Below, in pieces: positions 1 through 7,047 of a stretch of 62,254 bases of DNA. The notes below the pieces were generated by a model that saw nothing but the letters and a program-made list of their open reading frames with translations, was not told the DNA's origin and did not search any database. Numbering within the stretch: the stretch's first letter is position 1; each line of letters starts with the position of its first letter. This DNA comes from an uncultured Kiritimatiellota bacterium. GTDB taxonomy: Bacteria; Verrucomicrobiota; Kiritimatiellia; RFP12; UBA1067. The DNA lies in contig CAKTZA010000013.1 in the NCBI GenBank assembly GCA_934635045.1, forward strand, positions 1 through 62,254. Direction: 5' to 3'. A program made the translations under genes and the position numbers.

Positions 1-2
1 AG

Positions 3-146
3 TCTGTCCTCGACGCGCGCGAGACCGAGGCGATCCGGCGGACGCTCACGCGCCTGCCGCATCCGCTCGCCGTCTTCACGCGCTTCTTCACGCGGCACGT
101 CGGCGTCTCGCCCACGGCCTGGCGAAAGACCACGCTACGGCCGTGA
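3..146 (+). CDS. AraC-family transcriptional regulator, C-terminal fragment
   Basis: Forty-seven codons and a TGA stop (144-146) are open on the plus strand from the window edge; the rest of the gene is to the left of the window. The end reads FTRFFTRHVGVSPTAWRK, the second recognition helix and following SP..(Y/W)R signature of AraC/XylS DNA-binding domains, so this is the extreme C-terminus of an activator-type regulator. It is the only plus-strand gene I can support. Its stop lies 9 bases from the trpS stop, so the two genes converge with no room for a separate terminator. What it controls cannot be judged from this fragment. Confidence 0.8.
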   Translation, partial: SVLDARETEAIRRTLTRLPHPLAVFTRFFTRHVGVSPTAWRKTTLRP

Positions 147-155
147 AGTCCGCCG

Positions 156-1115
156 TCACAGCCCGACGGCGGCGCGCACCTTCTCCATCGTCGGTGCGGC
201 GGCGGCGCGGGCTTTCGCGGCCCCGGCGCGCAGGATGTCCTCCAGCGTGTCGGTGTCCTTCGCCAGCTCCTCGCGCTTCGCGCGGAACGGGTCGAAGAGC
301 CGGTGGTACGCCTCCAGAAGCGCCTTTTTCGCGTGGCCGTAGCCGTAGTTGCCCACGCGGAAGTGCGCCGCCATGTCGGCGACCTCCTCCGGCGTCGCGA
401 AGAGCTTGTAGAGCTCGTAGATCGAGTTGCCCTCCGGCTCCTTGGGCTCCTCCATCGTCTTCGAGTCGGTGACGATGCCCATCACCTTCTTCTTGATGGA
501 GCCGTTCGGCTCGAAGAGCTCAATCGTGTTGTGGTAGCTCTTCGACATCTTCTGACCGTCCGTCCCCGGAATCGTCGCGACCGTCTCGGGGATGTAGGCG
601 TCGGGCAGCTTGAAGGTCTCGCCGTAGGCGTTGTTGAACTTCTGCGCGAGGTCGCGCGTCACCTCCAGGTGCTGCTTCTGGTCCTTCCCGACCGGCACGA
701 GGTCGGACTGCATGATCAGGATGTCCGCCGCCATCAGGACGGGGTACGCGAAGAGGCCGTGCGTCGCCTCCAGCCCGTGCGCGAGCTTGTCCTTGTAGCT
801 GTGGCAGCGCTCCAGCAGCCCCATCGGCGTCAGGCACGAGAGGTACCACGCAAGCTCCTGCACCTCAGGCACGTCGCTCTGGCGGTAGATGACCGTCTTC
901 GCGGGGTCGAGCCCACAGGCGAGGTAGTCGAGCGCGACGTCTTTCGTCGCCGCACGGAGCGCCGCCCCGTCGCGCACGGTCGTCATGGCGTGGAAATTCG
1001 CGATGAACATGAAGTTCTCGCCCTTCTCCTGAAGGTCGAACATGGACTTCATCGCGCCGAAATAGTTGCCCCAGTGGAGCTTGCCCGAAGGCTGAATGCC
1101 CGTCAAGATTCTCAT
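156..1115 (-). CDS. trpS: Tryptophan--tRNA ligase
   Basis: Cytoplasmic class I aminoacyl-tRNA synthetase that charges tRNA-Trp. At 319 residues it has the usual bacterial TrpRS length. The HIGH-like signature is in PSGKLHWGNYFGA (residues 9-21) and the KMSKS loop is GQKMSKSYHN (around residue 190). The ATG at 1113-1115 gives the family-typical start MRILTGIQPSGK. An extended -10 box ends only 7 bases upstream of this ATG and there is no Shine-Dalgarno sequence, so the transcript is probably leaderless. The gene is transcribed alone: chrA ends 66 bases upstream, and a convergent AraC-type gene ends 9 bases downstream. Confidence 0.97.
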   Translation of the reverse strand: MRILTGIQPSGKLHWGNYFGAMKSMFDLQEKGENFMFIANFHAMTTVRDGAALRAATKDVALDYLACGLDPAKTVIYRQSDVPEVQELAWYLSCLTPMGLLERCHSYKDKLAHGLEATHGLFAYPVLMAADILIMQSDLVPVGKDQKQHLEVTRDLAQKFNNAYGETFKLPDAYIPETVATIPGTDGQKMSKSYHNTIELFEPNGSIKKKVMGIVTDSKTMEEPKEPEGNSIYELYKLFATPEEVADMAAHFRVGNYGYGHAKKALLEAYHRLFDPFRAKREELAKDTDTLEDILRAGAAKARAAAAPTMEKVRAAVGL

Positions 1116-1122
1116 GGCGCGT

Positions 1123-1131
1123 ATTATACCA
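1123..1131 (-). promoter_or_regulatory. Extended -10 promoter of trpS
   Basis: The minus strand reads TGGTATAAT here, an extended -10 element. Only 7 bases separate it from the trpS ATG, so transcription should begin at or within a base or two of the start codon. Confidence 0.75.
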
Positions 1132-1181
1132 CATTCTCCTGCCGACAGACGCGCGCAAACGCGAGGAGGAACAGGCGTGAC

Positions 1182-2372
1182 TCACGTACAGCGAACGGCC
1201 ACCGCAACCAGCGCCATGAGGACGATGAGAAGGACGGGCCCGACCGTTTTCCGCAGGGTCAGCGCGAGGCTGACCAGAACAAGCGCCGCCGCGAGGCCAT
1301 GAAAGGAGCCGTCCGCAAGGACGCTCAATCCAAGGAACGCCCAGAGCGCGACGAGCATGAGCGCCAGCGACGCGGGCTTCGCGCCGCGCAGGATGCCGCA
1401 GACGATCCGGTTCGTCCGAAACCGGTCGATGGACGCGAGGGCGAGGTACATGAGCACGGAGCCCGGCAGCAACAGCGCGGCGGACGCGAGCGCCGCGCCC
1501 AGAATCCCCGCGAGGCGGAAGCCGAAGTACGTTGCGCCGTTGACGCCGATCGGCCCCGGCGTCATCTGCGTGAGAGCCATCAGGTTCGAGAACTCCTCGG
1601 CGGGCACCTGCAAGAAGGACGCCGCCGGCCCCACGAAATCCTCGATGTACATCGGCACGAGCACAAAACCGCCACCGAAGCAAAGCGCGCCGTACTTGAG
1701 AAAGAGCAGCAGCGGCAGCCACGCCACCGCACGAAACGTCTTCGTGCCGCCCCCGCCGGGGCCAGTCCCCACGTTTTGGGGGTCTGTCCCCACGTTTTTT
1801 GTCCCCGCATTTTTGGGGTCTGGCCCCAGAACGGCGGGGCCTGTCCCCATCGTCTGCGGACAGGCGAGCCCGGCCGCCATCGCCGCGAGCAGCACGATCC
1901 AGACGGGCACGCCGCCGAAGAGCGCGGCAAGCGCCGCCGCCAGCACGACAAAGAAGAAGACGTCCTTCGGCGCGCGCGTCCAGAGGCGGACGAGCGTCGC
2001 GGCGATGATGCCCGTCAGCGCGCTGCGAAGCCCGACGAATGCGCTCAGGAGGTATGGGTTGTCGAGCGGCAAGGCGTCGTAGCCCATCGCGACGGCCGTG
2101 AAGATGACGACCGAGGGGAGCGCGACGGCGGCGACGCTCACGGCCGCGCCCGGCAGGCCCGCGACCTTGCGCCCGACGTAGACGGCCGTATGCGTCGCGA
2201 TGATCCCCGGCAGCATCTGGAAGACCGGCAGCTCGTCCAGCAGCTCGCCCTCCGCAATCCACTTCCGTTTCGCGAACACCGAATCGGCGACGGCAAGAAT
2301 CGCGTAGCCGCCGCCGATCACGAACAGCGAGATCCTGAAGAACTCGACAAACAGCAGGGCGTAGCGTTTCAT
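1182..2372 (-). CDS. chrA: Chromate transporter family protein (two CHR domains), with a repeat-encoded linker
   Basis: Inner-membrane protein of 396 residues in the CHR family (chromate/sulfate-type anion transport). It is a long form with two homologous halves: each starts with a phenylalanine/glycine-rich segment (FFRISLFVIGGGYAIL near residue 10; LKYGALCFGGGFVLVPMY near residue 220) and contains a PG motif (MLPGIIATH; MTPGPIGVN). The ATG (2370-2372) overlaps the queD stop as ATGA, so the two are translationally coupled. Between the halves (1755-1850) the gene carries five copies of a GGGGtCtGtCCCC palindrome in frame, encoding a GTDPQNVGTGP-type linker foreign to the family. The substrate is unproven; family members move chromate or other oxyanions. 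Confidence 0.88.
   Translation of the reverse strand: MKRYALLFVEFFRISLFVIGGGYAILAVADSVFAKRKWIAEGELLDELPVFQMLPGIIATHTAVYVGRKVAGLPGAAVSVAAVALPSVVIFTAVAMGYDALPLDNPYLLSAFVGLRSALTGIIAATLVRLWTRAPKDVFFFVVLAAALAALFGGVPVWIVLLAAMAAGLACPQTMGTGPAVLGPDPKNAGTKNVGTDPQNVGTGPGGGGTKTFRAVAWLPLLLFLKYGALCFGGGFVLVPMYIEDFVGPAASFLQVPAEEFSNLMALTQMTPGPIGVNGATYFGFRLAGILGAALASAALLLPGSVLMYLALASIDRFRTNRIVCGILRGAKPASLALMLVALWAFLGLSVLADGSFHGLAAALVLVSLALTLRKTVGPVLLIVLMALVAVAVRCT
1755..1850. repeat. Repeat family A: GGGG(t/c)C-nn-CCCC palindromes inside chrA
   Basis: Five imperfect copies of a 12-14 base palindrome (core GGGGTCTGTCCCC) are spaced by short A/T-rich stretches such as CACGTTTT. They lie in frame inside chrA, between its two CHR halves. 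Related copies occur at 21618-21640, 39357-39400 and 54323-54428. Confidence 0.85.
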
Positions 2373-2782
2373 GCGCGGTACTCGGCGCAGCTGTCGGCCG
2401 TCTCCCAGACCTTGACGGACTTCAGACCGGGAATCTTCGCCCGGAGTTCGCCGAAGAACATCTGCGCGAGATTCTCGGCGGTGGAGCGGAACGGCAGCGC
2501 GACCGTCCGCATACCGTGCCGCTCGACGACCGCCGCAATCTCGCGCTCGCCCGCCGATTCGGTGTTGTAGATGAACGCATGGTCGAAGCGGTCGCAGATC
2601 GTCTCCGCCGAAATCCGCTTCAGGTCCTTGAAGTCGATGACCATGTCGCCGCCCGCGCCGTCTTCCTGCGCAACGGACACGTCCACGCGATACGTGTGCC
2701 CATGCAGGTTCTTGCAGAGCCCCTGGTGATTCGTCAGGATGTGCGCGGCATCGAACCGCACCGTCTTCGTAACCGTCGTCAT
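2369..2782 (-). CDS. queD: 6-carboxy-5,6,7,8-tetrahydropterin synthase (QueD/PTPS family)
   Basis: Cytoplasmic zinc enzyme of 137 residues that converts 7,8-dihydroneopterin triphosphate to a tetrahydropterin in queuosine/7-deazaguanine synthesis. Zinc-ligand histidines are visible in VRFDAAH (residues 8-14) and LHGHTY (residues 26-31), the catalytic cysteine is in GLCKNLHG, and the late acidic motif is VWET. An extended -10 lies 11 bases before the ATG, giving a nearly leaderless mRNA. The stop overlaps the chrA start. No queC, queE or queF is in the window, so the pathway context is assumed from the family. Confidence 0.92.
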   Translation of the reverse strand: MTTVTKTVRFDAAHILTNHQGLCKNLHGHTYRVDVSVAQEDGAGGDMVIDFKDLKRISAETICDRFDHAFIYNTESAGEREIAAVVERHGMRTVALPFRSTAENLAQMFFGELRAKIPGLKSVKVWETADSCAEYRA

Positions 2783-2793
2783 AACGGGGGCGT

Positions 2794-2802
2794 ATTATAC
2801 CA
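2794..2802 (-). promoter_or_regulatory. Extended -10 promoter of queD-chrA
   Basis: Minus-strand TGGTATAAT, 11 bases before the queD ATG; the predicted leader is about 4 bases. It drives the two-gene queD-chrA operon. Confidence 0.72.
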
Positions 2803-2818
2803 TATGCGCCGCGCGCCG

Positions 2819-4042
2819 TTACGCCGACCTGGAGGCGGCGCGACCCTGGCGCAAGGTCTGGCCCTCGACCGCCTTGAAGTAGACGCGCAGCTGCGCCGCC
2901 GACTTCCAGCCGCACCGCGCCGCAATCGATTCAAGCGGCACATCCGGGCACACGAGAAGCTCCTTCACGCGAGCCAGCCGCACCCGGCTGATCTCCTCCT
3001 GAACCGAATGGCCGACCAGTTCGCGGAAACGCAGCTCCGCCAGCCGCCGCGAGACGCTGAGCTCGGCGAAGACGTCGCGCGGCTTCAGTCCGTCACACGC
3101 GCGCAGGCGGATGATCTCCAGCGCCTGAGACACGGCCGCGTTGGCGCGCGGCAAACGGCACGTCGACTGCCGCCGCACGATTCCGTTCGCCGCGAAAAAC
3201 CGCTGCGCCTCGCCCCGGAACGCGCCGCGCGCCGACAGGCGCTCATCAAGCAGGGCGGCCGCCTGCTCACCCGCCGCCATGAAGTTCGGGCGGATGCTCG
3301 ACAGCGTCGGCGTGACGTGCTCGCACAGGGACTCGTCGTTGTCGATGCCGAGAATCAGCACGTCGTCCGGCACCGCGACGCCGAGCGCCTGGCACGTGCG
3401 GATCGCCTCCGTCGCCAGCAGGTCGTTCGCGGCCAGCAGGCCGCACGGCTTCGGCAGCGCCTTCAGCCAGTCGCCGAACGCCTGCACGAAGTCCTCCGTC
3501 TGCGCGGCGCGATCCGACTCCCAGAACGGGCGCGCGAACGTCTGGGCGTCACGTCCCGACAGCTGCAGGGCCTCGCGGAAGCACCGCTCCCGCTCCTCGC
3601 TCCAGAAGATGTGGGCGAAGCCGAAGAAGGCGAAGGACGCGAGCCCAAGCGGCAGGAGCTCGCGCGCGGCGGTGCGGCCGAGCGAGACCGAATCGTGGCC
3701 GATGCGCAGCGCGTCCTTCGCGAGGCGCATCTGGTCGCAGACCAGGTAGACGACAGGCCGCGCGCCAAAGACGTCCGAGAGAAGGACGCCCTTCTCGTCC
3801 ATCGCGCCCTCGACGATGATGCCGTCGGGCTGCCAGAACGCCAGCAGGTCCTCGATGGCCTTGCGCTCCAGCTCGTGCTCGACGATGAAGATCGTCCAGC
3901 CGTGTGCCTGGGCGTAGCGGTAAAGGCCGTCCTGCATCTCGTTCCACGACGAGCGGAATGATGTGTGGAAGACGAGAACCGTCGTCTCCTTGCGACGTTG
4001 CGTCTTCCTCTTCGTACGAACCTTGTTTTTGCGTGGCGGCAT
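2819..4042 (-). CDS. XylR-like regulator: periplasmic-binding-protein-type sensor plus AraC-type DNA-binding domain
   Basis: Cytoplasmic transcription factor of 407 residues. After a very basic N-terminal tail (MPPRKNKVRTKRK) comes a LacI-type sugar-binding fold (roughly residues 20-285; motifs DGIIVEGAMDEKG, LAANDLLA, VLILGIDND). The C-terminal region (roughly 295-400) is an AraC-type double helix-turn-helix (VSRRLAELRFRELVGHS; LESIAARCGWKSAAQLRVYF). This layout is that of E. coli XylR, which binds a sugar and activates catabolic genes. The start is set at the ATG at 4040-4042: a longer in-frame reading exists upstream but would have to translate the -10 box at 4053-4061. The ligand is unknown; no sugar operon is adjacent. 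Confidence 0.88.
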   Translation of the reverse strand: MPPRKNKVRTKRKTQRRKETTVLVFHTSFRSSWNEMQDGLYRYAQAHGWTIFIVEHELERKAIEDLLAFWQPDGIIVEGAMDEKGVLLSDVFGARPVVYLVCDQMRLAKDALRIGHDSVSLGRTAARELLPLGLASFAFFGFAHIFWSEERERCFREALQLSGRDAQTFARPFWESDRAAQTEDFVQAFGDWLKALPKPCGLLAANDLLATEAIRTCQALGVAVPDDVLILGIDNDESLCEHVTPTLSSIRPNFMAAGEQAAALLDERLSARGAFRGEAQRFFAANGIVRRQSTCRLPRANAAVSQALEIIRLRACDGLKPRDVFAELSVSRRLAELRFRELVGHSVQEEISRVRLARVKELLVCPDVPLESIAARCGWKSAAQLRVYFKAVEGQTLRQGRAASRSA

Positions 4043-4052
4043 AACAAGATGA

Positions 4053-4061
4053 ATTATACCA
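4053..4061 (-). promoter_or_regulatory. Extended -10 promoter of the XylR-like gene
   Basis: Minus-strand TGGTATAAT, 10 bases before the ATG at 4042; the predicted leader is about 3 bases. Confidence 0.72.
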
Positions 4062-4549
4062 AAAGATGCGCTCCGGCACCGCGCGTCGACAGCTCGCCCG
4101 AACGGACTTCGCTGCGCTCCGTCTCTGTCGGCCTTCGGCCACAATCCGGGTCCTCCGGGAGTCGCGCGTCAGGGCGGGAAGCTGCTCGCTCGGTCTCGTC
4201 ACTCAGGTTTGCGCTTCTCACCGAAGACAATCGACCGACTTCAGCCGGCCATGCCTCGGCGAAACCATGGGCTGCGGGCGAAGACTCTCCGACGCCTGCA
4301 AACCCTCGCTCCTCACTCGCGCCACTTTCCGCCCTTCCGCGCGTCATCGCACCACCTGGGAGGCATCGCGAGCCGACAGTCGCACGAGAGGACGAAGAGG
4401 ATCGCCCATCGCCTCAGGGCTTTCGCTTGCTGAGACGCATTTCGCCGAGGGGAATGTCTTGTTACGTCTGATCGACTGACATGTGGCGATGGTGGCGATT
4501 CCTCGCAGGACGGTTCGCGCGATCTGTCGGGCGCAATGCCGGAGTGCCG
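4062..4549. other. Long intergenic stretch without a supportable gene
   Basis: About 490 bases between the XylR-like promoter and the radical-SAM stop, in a segment where other gaps are mostly under 100 bases. It contains several short self-complementary motifs (for example GGCCTTCGGCC near 4130 and TCCTCCGGGA near 4151). Open frames cross it on both strands, but none has the G/C-rich third position of neighbouring genes. I see no match to the conserved cores of RNase P RNA, tmRNA, SRP RNA or 6S RNA. It could hold a structured RNA or a decayed gene. Confidence 0.45.
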
Positions 4550-5980
4550 CTACGCCGACTTGAAGTCAACCAAGTGGCCGATCAGCGAGCGGACGCCGCG
4601 ATAGTAGAAGCCGAAGTCGAACAGCGTGCGCGTCGACGTAAGTCGATGCCAGAGTGCGCCCGGCTGGAGAAACCCGCGGTAGACGTCGCGGATCGCGCGC
4701 TTGATCGCGTCCTCGGACACCTGCGGCGTCTTCGTGATCGCGCGCCGCATATCGTACTCGTCCCAGTCCTTCGTGAGGAGGCCGCCGTTCGTGTCCAGCT
4801 CCCTGAAGAGCGGCGTGCCCGGATAGGGAATCGTCAGCGTGCACTGCAGGGTCTTCGCCCAGCCCTTCGCGAGCAGCCGCCGCGCGAGGCGGACGGTGTT
4901 CGCGATCTCCTCCGGCCCTTCCCATGCGTGCCCGAACATGAAAGTGACGTGCACGTCCAGCCCAGCCTCGGTCGCCCAGCGTGCGCCCCGCTCGACGTCC
5001 TCGACCTTCAGCGCCTTGCAGAAGCGGTCAAGCGTCTCCTGGTTCGCGCTCTCGACGCCGAAGAGGACGAACTGGAAGCCCGCGCGGCGCATGAGCCGGT
5101 AGTCGTCAAGCGTCAGCCGCCCGAACCGCATGTTGCAGTCGAGCCGCACCTTCTTCGGCAGCCCGCGCCGAATCATCTCCTCGCAAAACGTCGTGAGCCA
5201 CGTCCCGACCGGGAACGAACCCGAATCGTCCATGATCTCCTTCACGCCGTACTTCGCGACGAGCATCTCGATCTCGTCCACGACGTCAATCGGGTCGCGC
5301 GTGCGGTATTTCGGGTAGAGCGTCGTCCAGCTGCAGAAGGTGCACTTGCCGTGCCAGCAGTCGCGGCCGGACATGACGTACGTGCCGGGCGTCCGGCGGA
5401 AGTTGCCGTTTTTCTTCGCGTACAGCTCCCAGTGCACGAGGTCGCGGTCGATCCACGGCGCGTCCTTCAGGGATTCGCGCAGCGCGAACGGCCGGACGCC
5501 GCGCGGGCACCCCGCCGCGATGAAGTCCAGAAGCCCGTAGTCCCAGTCGCCGCCGGGAATGACCGCCCAGACGCCGGGCTTCTCGATCGACTCCTGCGGC
5601 AGCGCTGTCACGTGGTCGCCGACGAGGATGAAGCGCGGGCTGTCGTCACTTCTTCCTTCTTCCTTCTTCCCTTTTACTTTCTCTTCAATCCACCGCCAAT
5701 GCCGCTTGACGACGGGCGTCTTCGTCTCGAGGACGACGAGGTCGGGGCGGAACGCGGCGAGCTGCGCGTCAAAAGCCTCCTCGGTCAGCTCCGCCGCGAT
5801 GCCGTCGAGGAAGAGGACGTCATGCCCGGCCTTCTTCAGCAGCGTCGCCGCCGTCGCGGGGACGACGGGGAAGATGTAGGTCGGACGCGAGAACCACTGG
5901 AACTGGCGGTTCTGCGTCAGGAGAGGAACGCCCTTCTCGCTCTTCAGCGGCGGATAGACAATCGCAACTCTCAACCTCAC
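4550..5980 (-). CDS. B12-binding-domain radical SAM protein
   Basis: Cytoplasmic protein of 476 residues. The N-terminal part (about 1-150) is a cobalamin-binding-type Rossmann domain (VAIVYPPLKS; PDLVVLETKTP); the rest is a radical SAM barrel. The cluster-binding cysteines are in GRDCWHGKCTFCSW (about residue 215), spaced C-x4-C-x2-C rather than the usual C-x3-C-x2-C. The reaction is not predictable; family members do methylations and ring rearrangements on lipids, tetrapyrroles and natural products. The GTG start (5980) lies 7 bases after the DUF481 stop; a TTG six bases further in is an alternative. A KKEEGRS linker (residues ~99-112, repeat family B) sits in front of the strand RFILVGD. 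Confidence 0.83.
   Translation of the reverse strand: MRLRVAIVYPPLKSEKGVPLLTQNRQFQWFSRPTYIFPVVPATAATLLKKAGHDVLFLDGIAAELTEEAFDAQLAAFRPDLVVLETKTPVVKRHWRWIEEKVKGKKEEGRSDDSPRFILVGDHVTALPQESIEKPGVWAVIPGGDWDYGLLDFIAAGCPRGVRPFALRESLKDAPWIDRDLVHWELYAKKNGNFRRTPGTYVMSGRDCWHGKCTFCSWTTLYPKYRTRDPIDVVDEIEMLVAKYGVKEIMDDSGSFPVGTWLTTFCEEMIRRGLPKKVRLDCNMRFGRLTLDDYRLMRRAGFQFVLFGVESANQETLDRFCKALKVEDVERGARWATEAGLDVHVTFMFGHAWEGPEEIANTVRLARRLLAKGWAKTLQCTLTIPYPGTPLFRELDTNGGLLTKDWDEYDMRRAITKTPQVSEDAIKRAIRDVYRGFLQPGALWHRLTSTRTLFDFGFYYRGVRSLIGHLVDFKSA
5648..5690. repeat. Repeat family B (GGAAGAAGGAAGAA-type) inside the radical-SAM gene
   Basis: A purine-rich stretch on the coding strand (consensus GAGAAAGTAARARGGAAGAA followed by GGAAGARGGAAGAAGT) encodes EKVKGKKEEGRS in frame. 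Nearly the same DNA and peptide recur in the methyltransferase gene at 19882-19920. Confidence 0.8.
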
Positions 5981-5987
5981 CCCCTCA

Positions 5988-7001
5988 TCACCACTTGTAG
6001 CCGAGGCCGACGAGATAGAGGAAGTCGTCCTTCTTCATGTCCGACGCGGGCTTCGAGTCGTAGTCCCACTCGATGCGGGCGTCGAACGTGAAGTCGCCGA
6101 TGAGCTTGACCTGGAAGCCGATGTCCGCCCGGACGAGATACTTCTCCCATTCGTCGACCTCCGGCAGGAACCTGAAGTTGTGGAAGAACGAGCAGTTCTC
6201 GAACCCTTTCGGCACGAAGAGGAGGTGATGCGCATAGCGCACGGCAGCAAAGCCGCCCGCCTTCGCGTCGTCGTTGTCAACCCACTCCTCCTTGACCCAG
6301 TTCGCGCCGACCTCCTGGTTGAAGCTCCAGCGTCCCGTCCACTCGAACGCCGTGTCGTCCAGCCACTGGTAGCCGGCGCCGAGGCCGACCGTGTAGCGCG
6401 CGTTCAAGTCCTTGATCGTGTCACGTTCCCAAAGGACGTCCTCGTAGGTGTAGGTCTTCGTGAACCAGAAGTGGTCGTGCTTGACCTCGGCCTCCCACTC
6501 GTCCGTCGTCTTCTTGTTGTCCGTCGTCGACGTGCCGTTCATGCCGTAGTCGTAGGCGACGCGCGCCAAAAAGCGATCCTTCTCCCACTTGCGGTTCACC
6601 TCGGCGCGCACGGCCCCCGTGTCCTCGTAGGTGTTGCCGCGCTTGCCGGTGTAGGCGGCCGTCACGCTGCCGTGCCACCTTTCGGGAACGGGGTCAATCG
6701 CCTTGACGTCGGCCATGTCGAGCGGCTGACCGCCGACGACGAACGCACCGTTCGCGACGGCGAGCGACCGCGACGTCTCGCTCAGGTCCAGCCGCTGCAC
6801 GACGTGCTCGCCGACGTCGAGCTTCACGATGTTCGCGACCGGGATCGTCACGTCGCCGAGGTCGTCGGACGCGAAGACGACCGTGTCCCTCGCGACGGAC
6901 TTGACCGTGCCCGTCAGGAACGAGCCGGACTTCAGTTCGACCTTGTCGGCAAACGCCGCGCCGGCGATTGCGAGAACGAAAACGACAACTCCCTTTTTCA
7001 T
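5988..7001 (-). CDS. DUF481 (YdiY-type) outer-membrane beta-barrel protein
   Basis: Predicted outer-membrane protein of 337 residues with a Sec signal peptide (MKKGVVVFVLAIAGAAFA). Residues ~20-100 resemble a small SH3/Sm-like beta segment (VELKSGSFLTGTVKSV); the remainder has alternating aromatic and polar strands typical of DUF481 and ends in ...GLGYKW, an aromatic C-terminus used for barrel insertion. The function of the family is unknown. An AAGGA Shine-Dalgarno sequence lies 8 bases before the ATG. It follows the secretin gene by 46 bases and precedes the radical-SAM gene by 7, so these genes probably share an mRNA starting at the gtrA promoter. Confidence 0.85.
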   Translation of the reverse strand: MKKGVVVFVLAIAGAAFADKVELKSGSFLTGTVKSVARDTVVFASDDLGDVTIPVANIVKLDVGEHVVQRLDLSETSRSLAVANGAFVVGGQPLDMADVKAIDPVPERWHGSVTAAYTGKRGNTYEDTGAVRAEVNRKWEKDRFLARVAYDYGMNGTSTTDNKKTTDEWEAEVKHDHFWFTKTYTYEDVLWERDTIKDLNARYTVGLGAGYQWLDDTAFEWTGRWSFNQEVGANWVKEEWVDNDDAKAGGFAAVRYAHHLLFVPKGFENCSFFHNFRFLPEVDEWEKYLVRADIGFQVKLIGDFTFDARIEWDYDSKPASDMKKDDFLYLVGLGYKW

Positions 7002-7047
7002 AAGTTTTTTCCTTCGTGTTTGTCTTTACCTTGTGGCCTCAGATGGA

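Noticed and set aside
1116..1181. Terminator between chrA and trpS
   Set aside because: Only a 4-pair CGCG-TTTG-CGCG hairpin without a T tract is present.
303..2570. Very long open frame on the plus strand opposite trpS-chrA-queD, and many similar long plus-strand frames elsewhere
   Set aside because: They mirror minus-strand genes with clear families; in GC-rich DNA the antisense frames stay open by codon bias. Their products are Arg/Ala/Val-rich with no recognisable domain.
4043..4144. Longer N-terminus of the XylR-like regulator
   Set aside because: It would translate the extended -10 box at 4053-4061; the same objection applies to upstream extensions of the GtrA-family, NahK-like, methyltransferase, symporter and prfB genes.
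4066..4479. 137-codon plus-strand frame in the long gap, starting near the XylR-like promoter
   Set aside because: Its third-position GC is well below that of true genes here, the product is unremarkable and no ribosome-binding site or promoter faces that way.
4062..4549. RNase P RNA, tmRNA, 6S or SRP RNA in the long gap
   Set aside because: None of the conserved core sequences of these RNAs could be found on either strand.
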